Assembly (NCBI RefSeq): GCF_022921095.1
Contig: NZ_CP095053.1
Coordinates: 1,406,501 to 1,470,500 of the forward strand
DNA: 64,000 bases
Reading direction: 5' to 3'
DNA from: Hymenobacter aerilatus
GTDB taxonomy: Bacteria > Bacteroidota > Bacteroidia > Cytophagales > Hymenobacteraceae
Position 1 is the stretch's first letter. Every line of letters starts with the position of its first letter. Shown piece after piece: positions 43,572 through 52,142 of the stretch. The notes below the pieces were generated by a model. It was not told the DNA's origin, did not search any database, and saw only the letters and a program-made list of their open reading frames with translations. The position numbers were made by a program, and so were the translations under genes.

Positions 43572-44585
43572 TTGAAAAAAGTTGTAACCTTCGGCGAAAT
43601 CATGATGCGGTTGTCGCCGCCGCTCAACCTGCGTCTCACCCAGGCCAATAACCTGGACGTGAACTACGGTGGGGGCGATGCCAACGTGGCCGCCGCCCTG
43701 GCGCAGCTGGGCCAGCCCGCCGCCCACGCCGGCTGCTTCCCCGACAACGACCTGGGCCGCGCCGCCTCTCAGCACTTCCAGCGCCTGGGCGTGGATATGC
43801 AGCACTGCGTGTTTCGTGGGGAGCGGCTGGGGCTGTACTTCCTGGAGGTAGGGGCCTCGCTGCGTGGCAGCAAAATCGTGTACGACCGCGCCGATTCGGC
43901 TTTTGCGAACCTCGACCCCACGTGGTTCAACTGGGATGAAATTCTGAAAGACGCTCAGTGGCTGCATTGGACGGGCATCACGCCTGCCATTTCGGCCAGC
44001 GCCGCCCAGGCTACCCGCGACGCCATCCAGGCAGCCCGTCGCCTGGGCATCACGGTGTCGGCCGACGTGAACTATCGCCGCAATCTGTGGCAGTACGGCC
44101 AGAAGGCGCAGGATGTCATGCCTGAGCTGGTAGCCGGCTGCGACGTGGTAGTGTGCACCGAAGGCGACGCTGAGGATCTGTTCGGCATTCGGCCCGAGGA
44201 GGGTAGGGAAGACCGCTTTGTGAGCATGTGCGAGCAGTTGCAGCAGCGCTTCCCGCAGATCAAGCAGGTGATTGCTACCCGCCGCGAAACGCAGAGCGCC
44301 TCGCACGAGCGCATCCGCGGCCTGCTCTACGATCAGGGCGCCTACCACGAAACCACGCCCTACGACATCGTGCCGGTAGTGGACCGCATCGGCGGTGGCG
44401 ACTCATTCATCTCGGGCTTCATTTACGGCTGGCTGCACTTTGCGCAGGATCCGGCGCGGGCGCTGGGCTTTGCCACGGCTGCCTCGGCCCTCAAGCACAC
44501 CATCGTCGGCGACATCAATCTGGTGACAGCGGCAGAGGTGGAGCACATTGTGCAGGGCAACGTGACCGGCCGGTTGCTGCGCTAA
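43572..44585 (+). CDS. kdgK: 2-keto-3-deoxygluconate kinase (PfkB family)
   Basis: 337 aa from a TTG at 43572 that gives the family N-terminus LKKVVTFGEIMMRLSPP. An ATG 63 bases upstream (43509) is in frame, but the 21 residues it adds are not family-like and it abuts the palindromic repeat. PfkB signatures: NYGGGDANVAAALAQLG (about 32-48) and DRIGGGDSFISGFIYG (about 275-290) with the catalytic Asp. It phosphorylates KDG to KDPG. kdgA follows 92 bases on. Confidence 0.9.
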   Translation: MKKVVTFGEIMMRLSPPLNLRLTQANNLDVNYGGGDANVAAALAQLGQPAAHAGCFPDNDLGRAASQHFQRLGVDMQHCVFRGERLGLYFLEVGASLRGSKIVYDRADSAFANLDPTWFNWDEILKDAQWLHWTGITPAISASAAQATRDAIQAARRLGITVSADVNYRRNLWQYGQKAQDVMPELVAGCDVVVCTEGDAEDLFGIRPEEGREDRFVSMCEQLQQRFPQIKQVIATRRETQSASHERIRGLLYDQGAYHETTPYDIVPVVDRIGGGDSFISGFIYGWLHFAQDPARALGFATAASALKHTIVGDINLVTAAEVEHIVQGNVTGRLLR

Positions 44586-44677
44586 TCACCACCTCCGCTT
44601 ACGGTACTTCTTACTGGCTCCTAGAACCAGCTAGGTGCTGTATTCGCTCTTTTCTTCTTTTCTACCCTACCTCACTT

Positions 44678-45337
44678 ATGGCTCGATTCTCACGCACTGA
44701 TGCTTTAAAAACCCTGCTGGCGCACCCGCTGGTACCAGTGTTTTATCATCCCGACATAACCCACGCCCAGCAGATTGTGCAAGCCTGCTATAATGGCGGT
44801 ATCCGGGTGTTTGAATTCACCAACCGAGGCGCGCAGGCCTTCGACGTGTTCACGCAACTGCACGCGTTTGTGCAGGCGCATTGCCCGGAGATGCTGTTGG
44901 GCATCGGGACGATTTATGAAGGGGAGGAGGCTCAGCGCTTCATTCAGGCTGGCGCCGATTTCGTGGTGCAGCCCGTCACCACCGAGTCGGTAGCCCACGC
45001 GTGCAAGCTGGCCGACGTGGCCTGGTTGCCCGGCGCCATGACCTTGAACGAAATCTACCGCGCCCACCAGCTGGGTGCCGATGTGGTGAAGGTTTTCCCC
45101 GGCAACACGGTAGGACCCAGCTACATCAAAGCCGTGCGCGGCCCCCTGCCCAATGTGCCGCTAATGGTAACTGGCGGGGTAGAGCCCACGGAGGAAAGCA
45201 TTGGCGAGTGGCTGGGCGCAGGCGTGCAGGCGGTGGGTATTGGCTCCCAGCTTTTTAAGGGCGATGCGGGTGCCGAGGCCCTGTCGGCCAAGGTGGCCGG
45301 GTTGGTGCAATTCATTCAGCAACGCGCTCAGCACTAG
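44678..45337 (+). CDS. kdgA: 2-dehydro-3-deoxy-phosphogluconate (KDPG) aldolase
   Basis: 219 aa from the ATG at 44678; the long earlier frame comes from kdgK in another phase. KDPG/KHG aldolase landmarks: GIRVFEFTNRG (the E of the active site), LLGIGTIYEGEEAQRFIQAGADFVVQP, and VVKVFPGNTVGPSYIKAVRGP with the Schiff-base Lys (K in VKVFPG), then VTGGV. It cleaves KDPG to pyruvate and glyceraldehyde-3-phosphate. The next gene starts 4 bases after the stop. Confidence 0.93.
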   Translation: MARFSRTDALKTLLAHPLVPVFYHPDITHAQQIVQACYNGGIRVFEFTNRGAQAFDVFTQLHAFVQAHCPEMLLGIGTIYEGEEAQRFIQAGADFVVQPVTTESVAHACKLADVAWLPGAMTLNEIYRAHQLGADVVKVFPGNTVGPSYIKAVRGPLPNVPLMVTGGVEPTEESIGEWLGAGVQAVGIGSQLFKGDAGAEALSAKVAGLVQFIQQRAQH

Positions 45338-45341
45338 ATTG

Positions 45342-46694
45342 ATGGAGACGACTAGGACGATAGAGAATAAGATAGGGAATTACCGCTGGACCATTTGCGG
45401 GCTGGTATTTTTTGCCACCACCGTCAACTACCTGGACCGGGCTGTTATTTCGCTGCTGAAGCCCTACCTGGAAACGGAATTCAACTGGAATGCCGGTGAC
45501 TACGCCAACATTGAAATTGCCTTCAAGCTGGCCTACTCGCTGGGCATGCTGGGGGTAGGGCGCGTGATTGACAAGCTGGGTACCAAAATCGGCTACGCCA
45601 TGTCCACGTTTTTGTGGAGCCTGGCAGCGGTAGGGCACGCCTTTGTGAGCAGCACCTTTGGGTTCAGCGTGGCGCGGGGCTTTTTAGGTATCACAGAAGC
45701 TGGCAACTTCCCGGCGGCCATCAAAACCACGGCTGAGTGGTTTCCGCAGAAGGAGCGGGCCTTGGCCACGGGGATTTTCAATTCGGGTGCCAACGTAGGG
45801 GCCATTATTGCCCCGCTCACCGTGCCGCTCATCGCCGAGACAATTGGTTGGCGCTGGGCCTTTATCCTGACGGGCGCCCTGGGCTTTGTGTGGCTGATTT
45901 TGTGGTTTATGTACTACGAAGTACCCAACCGCCACGCCAAGCTTACCAAAGCCGAGTTTGAATACATTCACAGCGACGTTGACGACCAGGCGGCGGCTTC
46001 TATCACCACCGAGCCCAAGGTTTCGTGGCTGAAGCTGCTGACGTTTCGCCAGACCTGGGGTTTCGTGCTAGGCAAGTTCCTGACTGACCCTATCTGGTGG
46101 TTCTACCTGTTCTGGTTGCCCGATTTTCTCAACAAGCAATATGGTCTGCAAGGCACGCAGGTGGCCCTACCCGTGGCCCTGGTCTATGTGCTGTCCAGCG
46201 TAGGTAGCGTGGGTGGCGGCTGGATTCCGCTGAACTTCATCCGCAACGGCTGGCCGGCTTTCAAAGCCCGCAAAACCTCTATGCTGCTCATCGCGCTGTG
46301 CGTATTCCCGATTGTGTTTGCGCAGCAGCTGGGCCAAGTAAATATGTGGCTGGCCGTGCTGGTAATCGGTTTGGCCGCCGCTGCTCACCAGGCTTGGAGC
46401 GCTAATATTTTCACCACCGTATCGGATATGTTCCCGAAGCGGGCCGTGGCTTCTGTAACGGGCATCGGAGGAATGGCCGGTGGGTTGGGCGGAATTCTGC
46501 TGTCGGCGTTGGTGCAGAAGCGCATGTTTGTGTACTACGAAAGCATTGGAGAGCTCGACAAGGCCTATTACATCATGTTCTGGATTTGCGGCGGGGCCTA
46601 CCTGCTGGCCTGGGTGCTAATGCACTTCCTGGCGCCTCACATGAAACAGATCAAGCTCGACGACGTGCCGGGTGCCAATGCACCTACCGCTTAA
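45342..46694 (+). CDS. exuT: Hexuronate MFS transporter, ExuT-like
   Basis: 450 aa from the ATG at 45342 (4 bases after kdgA, so translationally coupled). Major facilitator with about 12 membrane segments, ACS/ExuT-type features: FFATTVNYLDRAVISLLKPYL in helix 1, FLGITEAGNFPAAIKTTAEWFP, GIFNSGANVGAIIAPL, then VTGIGGMAGGLGGILLSALV. Homologues co-transport galacturonate or glucuronate with protons across the inner membrane. Gluconate or KDG is a possible substrate; context favours galacturonate. Confidence 0.9.
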   Translation: METTRTIENKIGNYRWTICGLVFFATTVNYLDRAVISLLKPYLETEFNWNAGDYANIEIAFKLAYSLGMLGVGRVIDKLGTKIGYAMSTFLWSLAAVGHAFVSSTFGFSVARGFLGITEAGNFPAAIKTTAEWFPQKERALATGIFNSGANVGAIIAPLTVPLIAETIGWRWAFILTGALGFVWLILWFMYYEVPNRHAKLTKAEFEYIHSDVDDQAAASITTEPKVSWLKLLTFRQTWGFVLGKFLTDPIWWFYLFWLPDFLNKQYGLQGTQVALPVALVYVLSSVGSVGGGWIPLNFIRNGWPAFKARKTSMLLIALCVFPIVFAQQLGQVNMWLAVLVIGLAAAAHQAWSANIFTTVSDMFPKRAVASVTGIGGMAGGLGGILLSALVQKRMFVYYESIGELDKAYYIMFWICGGAYLLAWVLMHFLAPHMKQIKLDDVPGANAPTA

Positions 46695-46714
46695 GCTTTA
46701 TTACCCAGTATCTT

Positions 46715-47179
46715 ATGAAAAAAGCACTGTATGTATGGCTGTTGGTACTCCTGCCCGCCCTCAGCTTTGCCCAAACGCCTACCGCCAAAGACAAAGCCGC
46801 CGTGCAGGAGGTAGAGCGCCTGGAGCGTCAGCGCTTTGAGGCGCAGGTGAAAAAGGATTACGCTTTCCTGGAAAAAGCCTTCGCCGACGACCTTGTGTAT
46901 ACGCACTCCAACGGCAAGCAAAACGGCAAAACGGACTACATCCAAAGCATCCGCGACGGCAAAAGTCAGTACGAGAAAATCGACGTGGAAGCCCTGAACG
47001 TGCGCACCTACAACAACGGCCAAACAGCCGTGGTGAACGGTACCATCACCATCACCTTACCCCCCACGGCCGACGCCAACCCCAATCTGGCCCACATTAA
47101 GTACGTGGTGGTACAGATCAAAGACCCCAAAAAAGGCTGGCAGGTAGTGCTGTGGCAGTCGCAGAAACAAGCCAAATAA
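46715..47179 (+). CDS. Secreted NTF2-like (DUF4440) protein
   Basis: 154 aa. Signal peptide [20 protein letters not shown]. The mature part looks like an NTF2-like fold of the DUF4440 type: [40 protein letters not shown], ending [11 protein letters not shown]. These proteins often bind small ligands; a role in pectin use is not shown. It sits 20 bases after exuT and 35 bases before fbp on the same strand, so it is probably in the operon. Confidence 0.8.
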   Translation: MKKALYVWLLVLLPALSFAQTPTAKDKAAVQEVERLERQRFEAQVKKDYAFLEKAFADDLVYTHSNGKQNGKTDYIQSIRDGKSQYEKIDVEALNVRTYNNGQTAVVNGTITITLPPTADANPNLAHIKYVVVQIKDPKKGWQVVLWQSQKQAK

Positions 47180-47214
47180 AGGGGAGCAGTAGCCTACCTT
47201 ATACTTTAATTATC

Positions 47215-48228
47215 ATGAGTCATCGTCCGCTAGAAGACACCATTGCCCAGCCTGTGGGTACCACCCTGGAGCGCTATATTATGCGCACCCAAAGCGAGTT
47301 TCCGTACGCCACCGGGGAGTTGTCGCAGCTGCTGCGTGATATAGCGCTGGCCGGCAAAATCGTGAGCCGGGAGATTAATCGGGCAGGGCTGGCGGAAGTA
47401 GCGGGTGCCTTTGGGCAGCAGAATGTACAGGGCGAGCAGCAGCAAAAGCTGGACGTGGTAGCGAATATCCGCTTCATTCGAGCACTTACCAACGGCGGAC
47501 AAGCCTGCGCGGTGCTTTCTGAGGAGGAAGACGGAATTGTGCATACCGGCAATGTGCAGGGCAAATACGTGGTGGCCATCGACCCGCTAGACGGCTCGTC
47601 TAATATCGATGTAAACGTTAGCATCGGCACCATTTTCAGCATCTACCGCCGCGTGTCGCCCTACGGCGCGCCGGCCACGGAGGCCGATTTTTTGCAGGGT
47701 GGCCGTCGGCAGATAGCGGCGGGCTATATTCTGTATGGCTCTAGCACCATGCTGGTATACACCACCGGGCACGGGGTAGTGGGCTTCACCTACGAAAGCT
47801 CTCTGGGTGAGTTCTTCCTCTCGCACCCGCGCATGATCATTCCGGAGACCGGCAGCATTTTCTCCTGCAACGAGGGTAACTGGCACGACTACCCCGAGTA
47901 CGTGCGCGATTACCTCACGCGCTGCAAAGAGCGCCGGTGCAGTGGCCGCTACGTGGGCTCCCTGGTGGCCGACTATCACCGCAACCTGCTGGTAGGGGGT
48001 ATTTACCTCTACCCACCTACCCAGAAAAATCCTGATGGCAAGCTGCGCCTGCTCTACGAGTCATTTCCGCTAGCCTTTGTGATTGAGCAGGCTGGGGGTA
48101 GGGCCGAAGCCGGCCCCGGCCGGGGCCGAGTAATGGACCTGATACCGACGCACTTTCATCAGCGCACGCCCCTGTTTACGGGTTCCTACTCGTTGGTAGA
48201 TGAACTGCTGGGCATGGAAACCACCTAG
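47215..48228 (+). CDS. fbp: Fructose-1,6-bisphosphatase, class I
   Basis: 337 aa from the ATG at 47215. Class I signatures: [11 protein letters not shown], the metal-binding [19 protein letters not shown], and [20 protein letters not shown]. Removes the C1 phosphate from fructose-1,6-bisphosphate, the committed step of gluconeogenesis. Growth on galacturonate enters metabolism at pyruvate and triose phosphate, so hexose must be made by this enzyme; placing it inside the uronate locus makes sense. Start preferred over an in-frame GTG 63 bases upstream. Confidence 0.93.
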   Translation: MSHRPLEDTIAQPVGTTLERYIMRTQSEFPYATGELSQLLRDIALAGKIVSREINRAGLAEVAGAFGQQNVQGEQQQKLDVVANIRFIRALTNGGQACAVLSEEEDGIVHTGNVQGKYVVAIDPLDGSSNIDVNVSIGTIFSIYRRVSPYGAPATEADFLQGGRRQIAAGYILYGSSTMLVYTTGHGVVGFTYESSLGEFFLSHPRMIIPETGSIFSCNEGNWHDYPEYVRDYLTRCKERRCSGRYVGSLVADYHRNLLVGGIYLYPPTQKNPDGKLRLLYESFPLAFVIEQAGGRAEAGPGRGRVMDLIPTHFHQRTPLFTGSYSLVDELLGMETT

Positions 48229-48265
48229 GCTCAGCGCCTTTTTTCGCACACCAAATTCCCACATA

Positions 48266-49924
48266 ATGACGTATCAAATTCCCTTTCTGCTTGCCGCAGC
48301 AGCTGTGCTGACCGCAACGGCGCCAGCTACTGGGCAGGTTCGCCCTACCTTCTCGGTAAAGCCTACCCAGTTCTCGACCGATACGGTGAGCCTGCTCAAC
48401 TACGGTGGCAAGGCCGATGGTCAGACGCTGAACACCACCGCATTTCAGCAGGCTATAGCCGCTGCTAGTCAGAAGAAAGGGGTAGTGCTGATACCGGCTG
48501 GCCTATGGCTAACCGGGCCCATCGAGCTGAAAAGCAACGTGAACCTGCACCTGGCCAAAGGAGCCCTAGTGCAGTTTACGGCCGATAAAAGCCAGTACCC
48601 GCTCATTAAAACCAACTGGGAGGGGGTAGACGCCGTGCGCAACCAGTCGCCCATTTCGGGCATGGACCTGACCAACGTGGCCATCACCGGGCCAGGTGTG
48701 TTCGACGGCAACGGTGACGCGTGGCGCCCCGTGAAAAAGGAGAAGCTCACGGCCGGGCAGTGGAAAAAGCTAGTGGCCTCGGGTGGTGCCGTGAACGAGA
48801 AAAAAGACTATTGGTTTCCATCGGAGCAGGCCCTGAAGGCCTCCACCATGCCGGAGCCGGGTGTCATCAAGCCGGGCAAAACGGAGCCGGCCGATTTCGC
48901 GGCCATCAAAGACTTCCTGCGGCCCAACATGCTCAGCCTGCAACGCTGCAAGCAAGTGCTGCTGGAAGACTTCACCATTCAGAACTCGCCGGCCTGGACC
49001 ATACACCCCCTGTTGTGCGAAGACGTGACCATCCGCCGCGTGACGGCCAGAAACCCCTGGTACGGCCAAAATACCGATGCCCTGGACCTGGAATCGTGTA
49101 AAAATGGACTGGTAGAGGACTGCGTGTTTGATGTGGGCGACGATGGTATCTGCATCAAGTCGGGTAAGAACGAGCAGGGCCGCAAGCGCGGGGTGCCCAC
49201 CGAGAACTTCGTGTTTCGCAACTGCAAGGTGTACCAGGCCCACGGTGGCTTCGTGATTGGCTCGGAGATGTCGGGCGGGGCGCGCAACCTGTTTGTCTAC
49301 AACTGCTCCTTCATCGGCACCGATGTGGGCCTGCGCTTCAAGACCACGCGGGGTAGGGGCGGTGTTGTAGAGAAAATCTACGTGGACGGCGTGACCATGA
49401 CCGACATTGCCGGGCAGGCCATCCTGTTTGATATGTATTACGCTGCCAAAGATCCGGTGCCCGCCAGCGGCGAAGCCGAGGCCCTACCCGAAATCAAGGC
49501 CGAACCCCTGAACGAGGGTACTCCCCAATTCCGCGACTTTACCATCAACAACGTGGTATGCAGAGGCGCCGAAACCGGCATCCTCATCCGGGGCCTACCC
49601 GAAATGAGCATCAAAAACATCCTGATTCAGAACACGGTATTAGAGAGCGACAAGGGCATGGTGTGCCAGGAAGCCGAGGGCATTACGCTGAAAAATGTGG
49701 CTTTACTGAGCAAGAACACCAAGCCCGTCATGGAAATTCAGAACAGTCAGCAGGTGGTCGTTGACAACCTGCGCTACCCCGGCAACGCCGAGTTGCTGGT
49801 GCGCCTCAGCGGTGACCGGACCAAGGCCGTAAAGCTGACCAACACGGACACCAAAGCCGCCAAAAAAGACGTGGAGTTGGGCCAGAAAGTGCCGAAGAAG
49901 GCTATTTCGGTTTCTAAACGATAA
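48266..49924 (+). CDS. GH28 polygalacturonase-type glycoside hydrolase
   Basis: 552 aa from the ATG at 48266, with a signal peptide (MTYQIPFLLAAAAVLTATAPATG). Right-handed beta-helix with GH28 landmarks: NTDALDLESC (about 269) and VGDDGICIKSG, where the catalytic Asp residues sit, then HGGFVIGSEMSGG and RFKTTRGRGG (the RIK-type motif). It hydrolyses alpha-1,4-galacturonan or rhamnogalacturonan ends; an exo-mode is likely since it resembles the GH28 enzymes of Bacteroidetes uronate loci. Starts 37 bases after fbp. Confidence 0.9.
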   Translation: MTYQIPFLLAAAAVLTATAPATGQVRPTFSVKPTQFSTDTVSLLNYGGKADGQTLNTTAFQQAIAAASQKKGVVLIPAGLWLTGPIELKSNVNLHLAKGALVQFTADKSQYPLIKTNWEGVDAVRNQSPISGMDLTNVAITGPGVFDGNGDAWRPVKKEKLTAGQWKKLVASGGAVNEKKDYWFPSEQALKASTMPEPGVIKPGKTEPADFAAIKDFLRPNMLSLQRCKQVLLEDFTIQNSPAWTIHPLLCEDVTIRRVTARNPWYGQNTDALDLESCKNGLVEDCVFDVGDDGICIKSGKNEQGRKRGVPTENFVFRNCKVYQAHGGFVIGSEMSGGARNLFVYNCSFIGTDVGLRFKTTRGRGGVVEKIYVDGVTMTDIAGQAILFDMYYAAKDPVPASGEAEALPEIKAEPLNEGTPQFRDFTINNVVCRGAETGILIRGLPEMSIKNILIQNTVLESDKGMVCQEAEGITLKNVALLSKNTKPVMEIQNSQQVVVDNLRYPGNAELLVRLSGDRTKAVKLTNTDTKAAKKDVELGQKVPKKAISVSKR

Positions 49925-49937
49925 CCGGCAGAACAAA

Positions 49938-50016
49938 ACTCCCCTCCTCAGCTGAGGAGGGGATGTTGCCGCGTCAGCGGCAACTGGGGTGGTTGGCGTC
50001 GTTGCTGACGTTGTTT
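49938..50016 (+). repeat. Dispersed palindromic repeat, copy 3
   Basis: Starts ACTCCCC. Hairpin 1 at 49941-49962 is a perfect 22-base palindrome; hairpin 2 at 49965-49984 is GTTGCCGC-GTCA-GCGGCAAC; then ACTGGGGTGGTTG and GTCGTTGCTGACGTTGTTT. Matches copy 1 at 41641 except that hairpin 2 has different paired bases. Confidence 0.75.
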
Positions 50017-50037
50017 GTTGTGGCGTACACACTGCGT

Positions 50038-50057
50038 CCCAGGGCTTCAGCCCTGGG
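50038..50057. repeat. Small palindrome CCCAGGGCT-TC-AGCCCTGGG
   Basis: 9-bp perfect stem with a 2-base gap, between the repeat copy and the GH105 gene. Likely a repetitive extragenic palindrome; it has no T-run. Confidence 0.5.
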
Positions 50058-50138
50058 CTACGGAGCGGTATTGTCTAAGTTTTTCCTGCGTAGCCTAGTG
50101 CTTCAGCTCTAGGGGGTAGGGATTTAATCTTGCTTGCT

Positions 50139-52064
50139 ATGTTCTTTTCCCGCCTGTTTCTTTCCGGCTTGCTGCTGACCTCGGCTGCAAGTATGGCTCA
50201 AACGCCTACCCCTGCGCCGCCCATGTCGCAGCGCATGGCCGATGCCTTCATCTCCTGGTACCCCGATTCCATTGTCATTGGCAACCGCAAAACTGCCCGT
50301 TGGGACTACGAGCAGGGCCTGATGCTGAAGGCCTTGGAACGCGTGTGGCAACGCTCCGGCGACGGTAAGTACTTCACCTACATCCAGAAAGACCTCGATC
50401 AATTTGTGCAGCCCGATGGTAGCATCCGCACCTATAAAGCTGCCGACTACAACCTTGATAACCTGGCCACCGGCCACGCGCTGCTGCTGCTGAGCCAGGT
50501 TACCTTACCCAAGAAAACCGATAAGTACCAGAAGGCCGCTCAGCTGCTACGGCAGCAGCTGGAAGGTCAGCCGCGCACCAAGGCGGGCGGCTTTTGGCAC
50601 AAGAAGGTGTACCCCAATCAGATGTGGCTCGATGGGCTCTACATGGCTGAGCCGTTCTACGCCGAGTACAGTCAGGTATTCAACCAGCCTCAGGGCTTCG
50701 ACGACGTAGCCAAACAGTTTGCGCTGATTGAGAAAAACCTCGTCGACCCCAAAACCGGCCTGCTCTACCACGGCTACGACGAAAGCCGGGAGCAAAAGTG
50801 GGCCAACAAGCAAACCGGTCAGTCGCCCAACTTTTGGGACCGGGGCATGGGCTGGTACGCCATGGCCCTGGTGGACGTGCTTGACTATTTCCCCCAGAAC
50901 CACCCGCAACGCCAGCAACTCATCAAGGACTTACAGCGCCTGGCCCCCGTGCTGGCCAAGTATCAGGATGCCAAAACTGGTACTTGGTCGCTGGTGGTAG
51001 ACCAGGCCGGACGTAAGGGCAACTACGCCGAAGCCTCGGGCAGCAGCATGTTTGTGTATGCCTTGGCCAAGGGCGTGCGCATGGGCTACCTTGATAAGAA
51101 GTATCTGCAAAACGCTCAGAAAGGCTACGACGGCCTGCTGAAAACCTTCGTTTCGACGGAAAATAACGCGCTGGCCCTCAACGGCACCGTAAGTGTGGGC
51201 GGCCTAGGCGGCAACCCCTACCGCGACGGCAGCTACGAGTACTACCTCTCCGAGCCCCTGCGCAAAAACGACCTGAAGGGGGTAGGGCCCTTCATTCTGG
51301 CGAGCGTGGAAATAGAAATTGCCCGCGAAAACAGCGTGGGCCAGGGCAAAACCGTGGGGCTGGATTACTACTTCAACCACGAGCTGCGCCAGAACCCGCT
51401 CACGGGCCAGCAGGAGCAGTGGCACTACACCTGGGAAGACCGCACGCACGGCGGTTTCTGGCTGTGGGGCAACCAGTTCCGGGAGCTGGGCGCCCGCACC
51501 GTGGCCGTGCCCACGGCGCCTACCCCCGCCACCCTCAAAGGCCTGAACGTCTACATCATCGTTGACCCCGATACCAAAAAGGAAACGCCTCAGCCCAACT
51601 ACGTGCAACCTGCTGATAGCAAAGTTATAACGGATTGGGTGAAGGCGGGCGGCACACTGGTGCTGATGGCCAACGACACGTCGAACTGCGAGATTCCGCG
51701 CTTCAACGAATTGGCCAAAAACTTCGGCATCCAGTTCCTACCCCAAAACATCAACATGGTGAAAGGCAGCCAGTTTGAGCAGGGCCGCGTGGATATTCCC
51801 GCCGGCAACGCCATTTTCAAAAATGCTCGTGCGGCCTATATCAAGGAGCTGGCGCCGCTGGGGTTATCGGGGCCAGCCAAGGCTAATGTAACGCAAGGTG
51901 GCAACGTTATCATTGCCACGGCCAAGGTAGGGAAGGGAACCGTCTTCGCTGTGGGCGACCCATGGTTATACACCGAGTACGTGGACGGCCGCAAGATTCC
52001 GGCGGTGTACCAAAACTTCGACGCTGGTAAGGATTTGGCCGCGTGGCTGCTGCGACAGAAGTAG
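50139..52064 (+). CDS. GH105 unsaturated rhamnogalacturonyl hydrolase with C-terminal extension
   Basis: 641 aa from the ATG at 50139. Signal peptide MFFSRLFLSGLLLTSAASMA. Residues about 30-395: (alpha/alpha)6 barrel of GH105 (YteR-like): WDYEQGLMLKALERVW, YPNQMWLDGLYMAEPFYAEY, and FWDRGMGWYAMALVDVL, with aspartates in WLDG and WDRG. It removes the unsaturated uronate left by lyases. About 420-641: an added GATase1-like/DUF4350-type domain (LKGLNVYIIVDPDTKKE, DWVKAGGTLVLMANDTSN) that plain GH105 enzymes lack. Terminator hairpin follows. Confidence 0.88.
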   Translation: MFFSRLFLSGLLLTSAASMAQTPTPAPPMSQRMADAFISWYPDSIVIGNRKTARWDYEQGLMLKALERVWQRSGDGKYFTYIQKDLDQFVQPDGSIRTYKAADYNLDNLATGHALLLLSQVTLPKKTDKYQKAAQLLRQQLEGQPRTKAGGFWHKKVYPNQMWLDGLYMAEPFYAEYSQVFNQPQGFDDVAKQFALIEKNLVDPKTGLLYHGYDESREQKWANKQTGQSPNFWDRGMGWYAMALVDVLDYFPQNHPQRQQLIKDLQRLAPVLAKYQDAKTGTWSLVVDQAGRKGNYAEASGSSMFVYALAKGVRMGYLDKKYLQNAQKGYDGLLKTFVSTENNALALNGTVSVGGLGGNPYRDGSYEYYLSEPLRKNDLKGVGPFILASVEIEIARENSVGQGKTVGLDYYFNHELRQNPLTGQQEQWHYTWEDRTHGGFWLWGNQFRELGARTVAVPTAPTPATLKGLNVYIIVDPDTKKETPQPNYVQPADSKVITDWVKAGGTLVLMANDTSNCEIPRFNELAKNFGIQFLPQNINMVKGSQFEQGRVDIPAGNAIFKNARAAYIKELAPLGLSGPAKANVTQGGNVIIATAKVGKGTVFAVGDPWLYTEYVDGRKIPAVYQNFDAGKDLAAWLLRQK

Positions 52065-52079
52065 AAGTGTCGTTTCCGT

Positions 52080-52116
52080 AGACCGTCATTCCGAGCTTGC
52101 CGAGGAATGACGGTCT
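52080..52116. terminator. Hairpin terminator / TCATTCCGAGC-type palindrome
   Basis: AGACCGTCATTCC (52080-52092) pairs with GGAATGACGGTCT (52104-52116). It is both a stem-loop after the GH105 gene and a relative of the dispersed TCATCC-type repeats. Little U-run follows. Confidence 0.55.
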
Positions 52117-52142
52117 GTTATGTTTTTCAAACGACTATCAAA

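Noticed and set aside
43557..44348. 263-residue minus-strand open frame antisense to kdgK
   Set aside because: Antisense shadow; kdgK has full PfkB signatures in the other strand.
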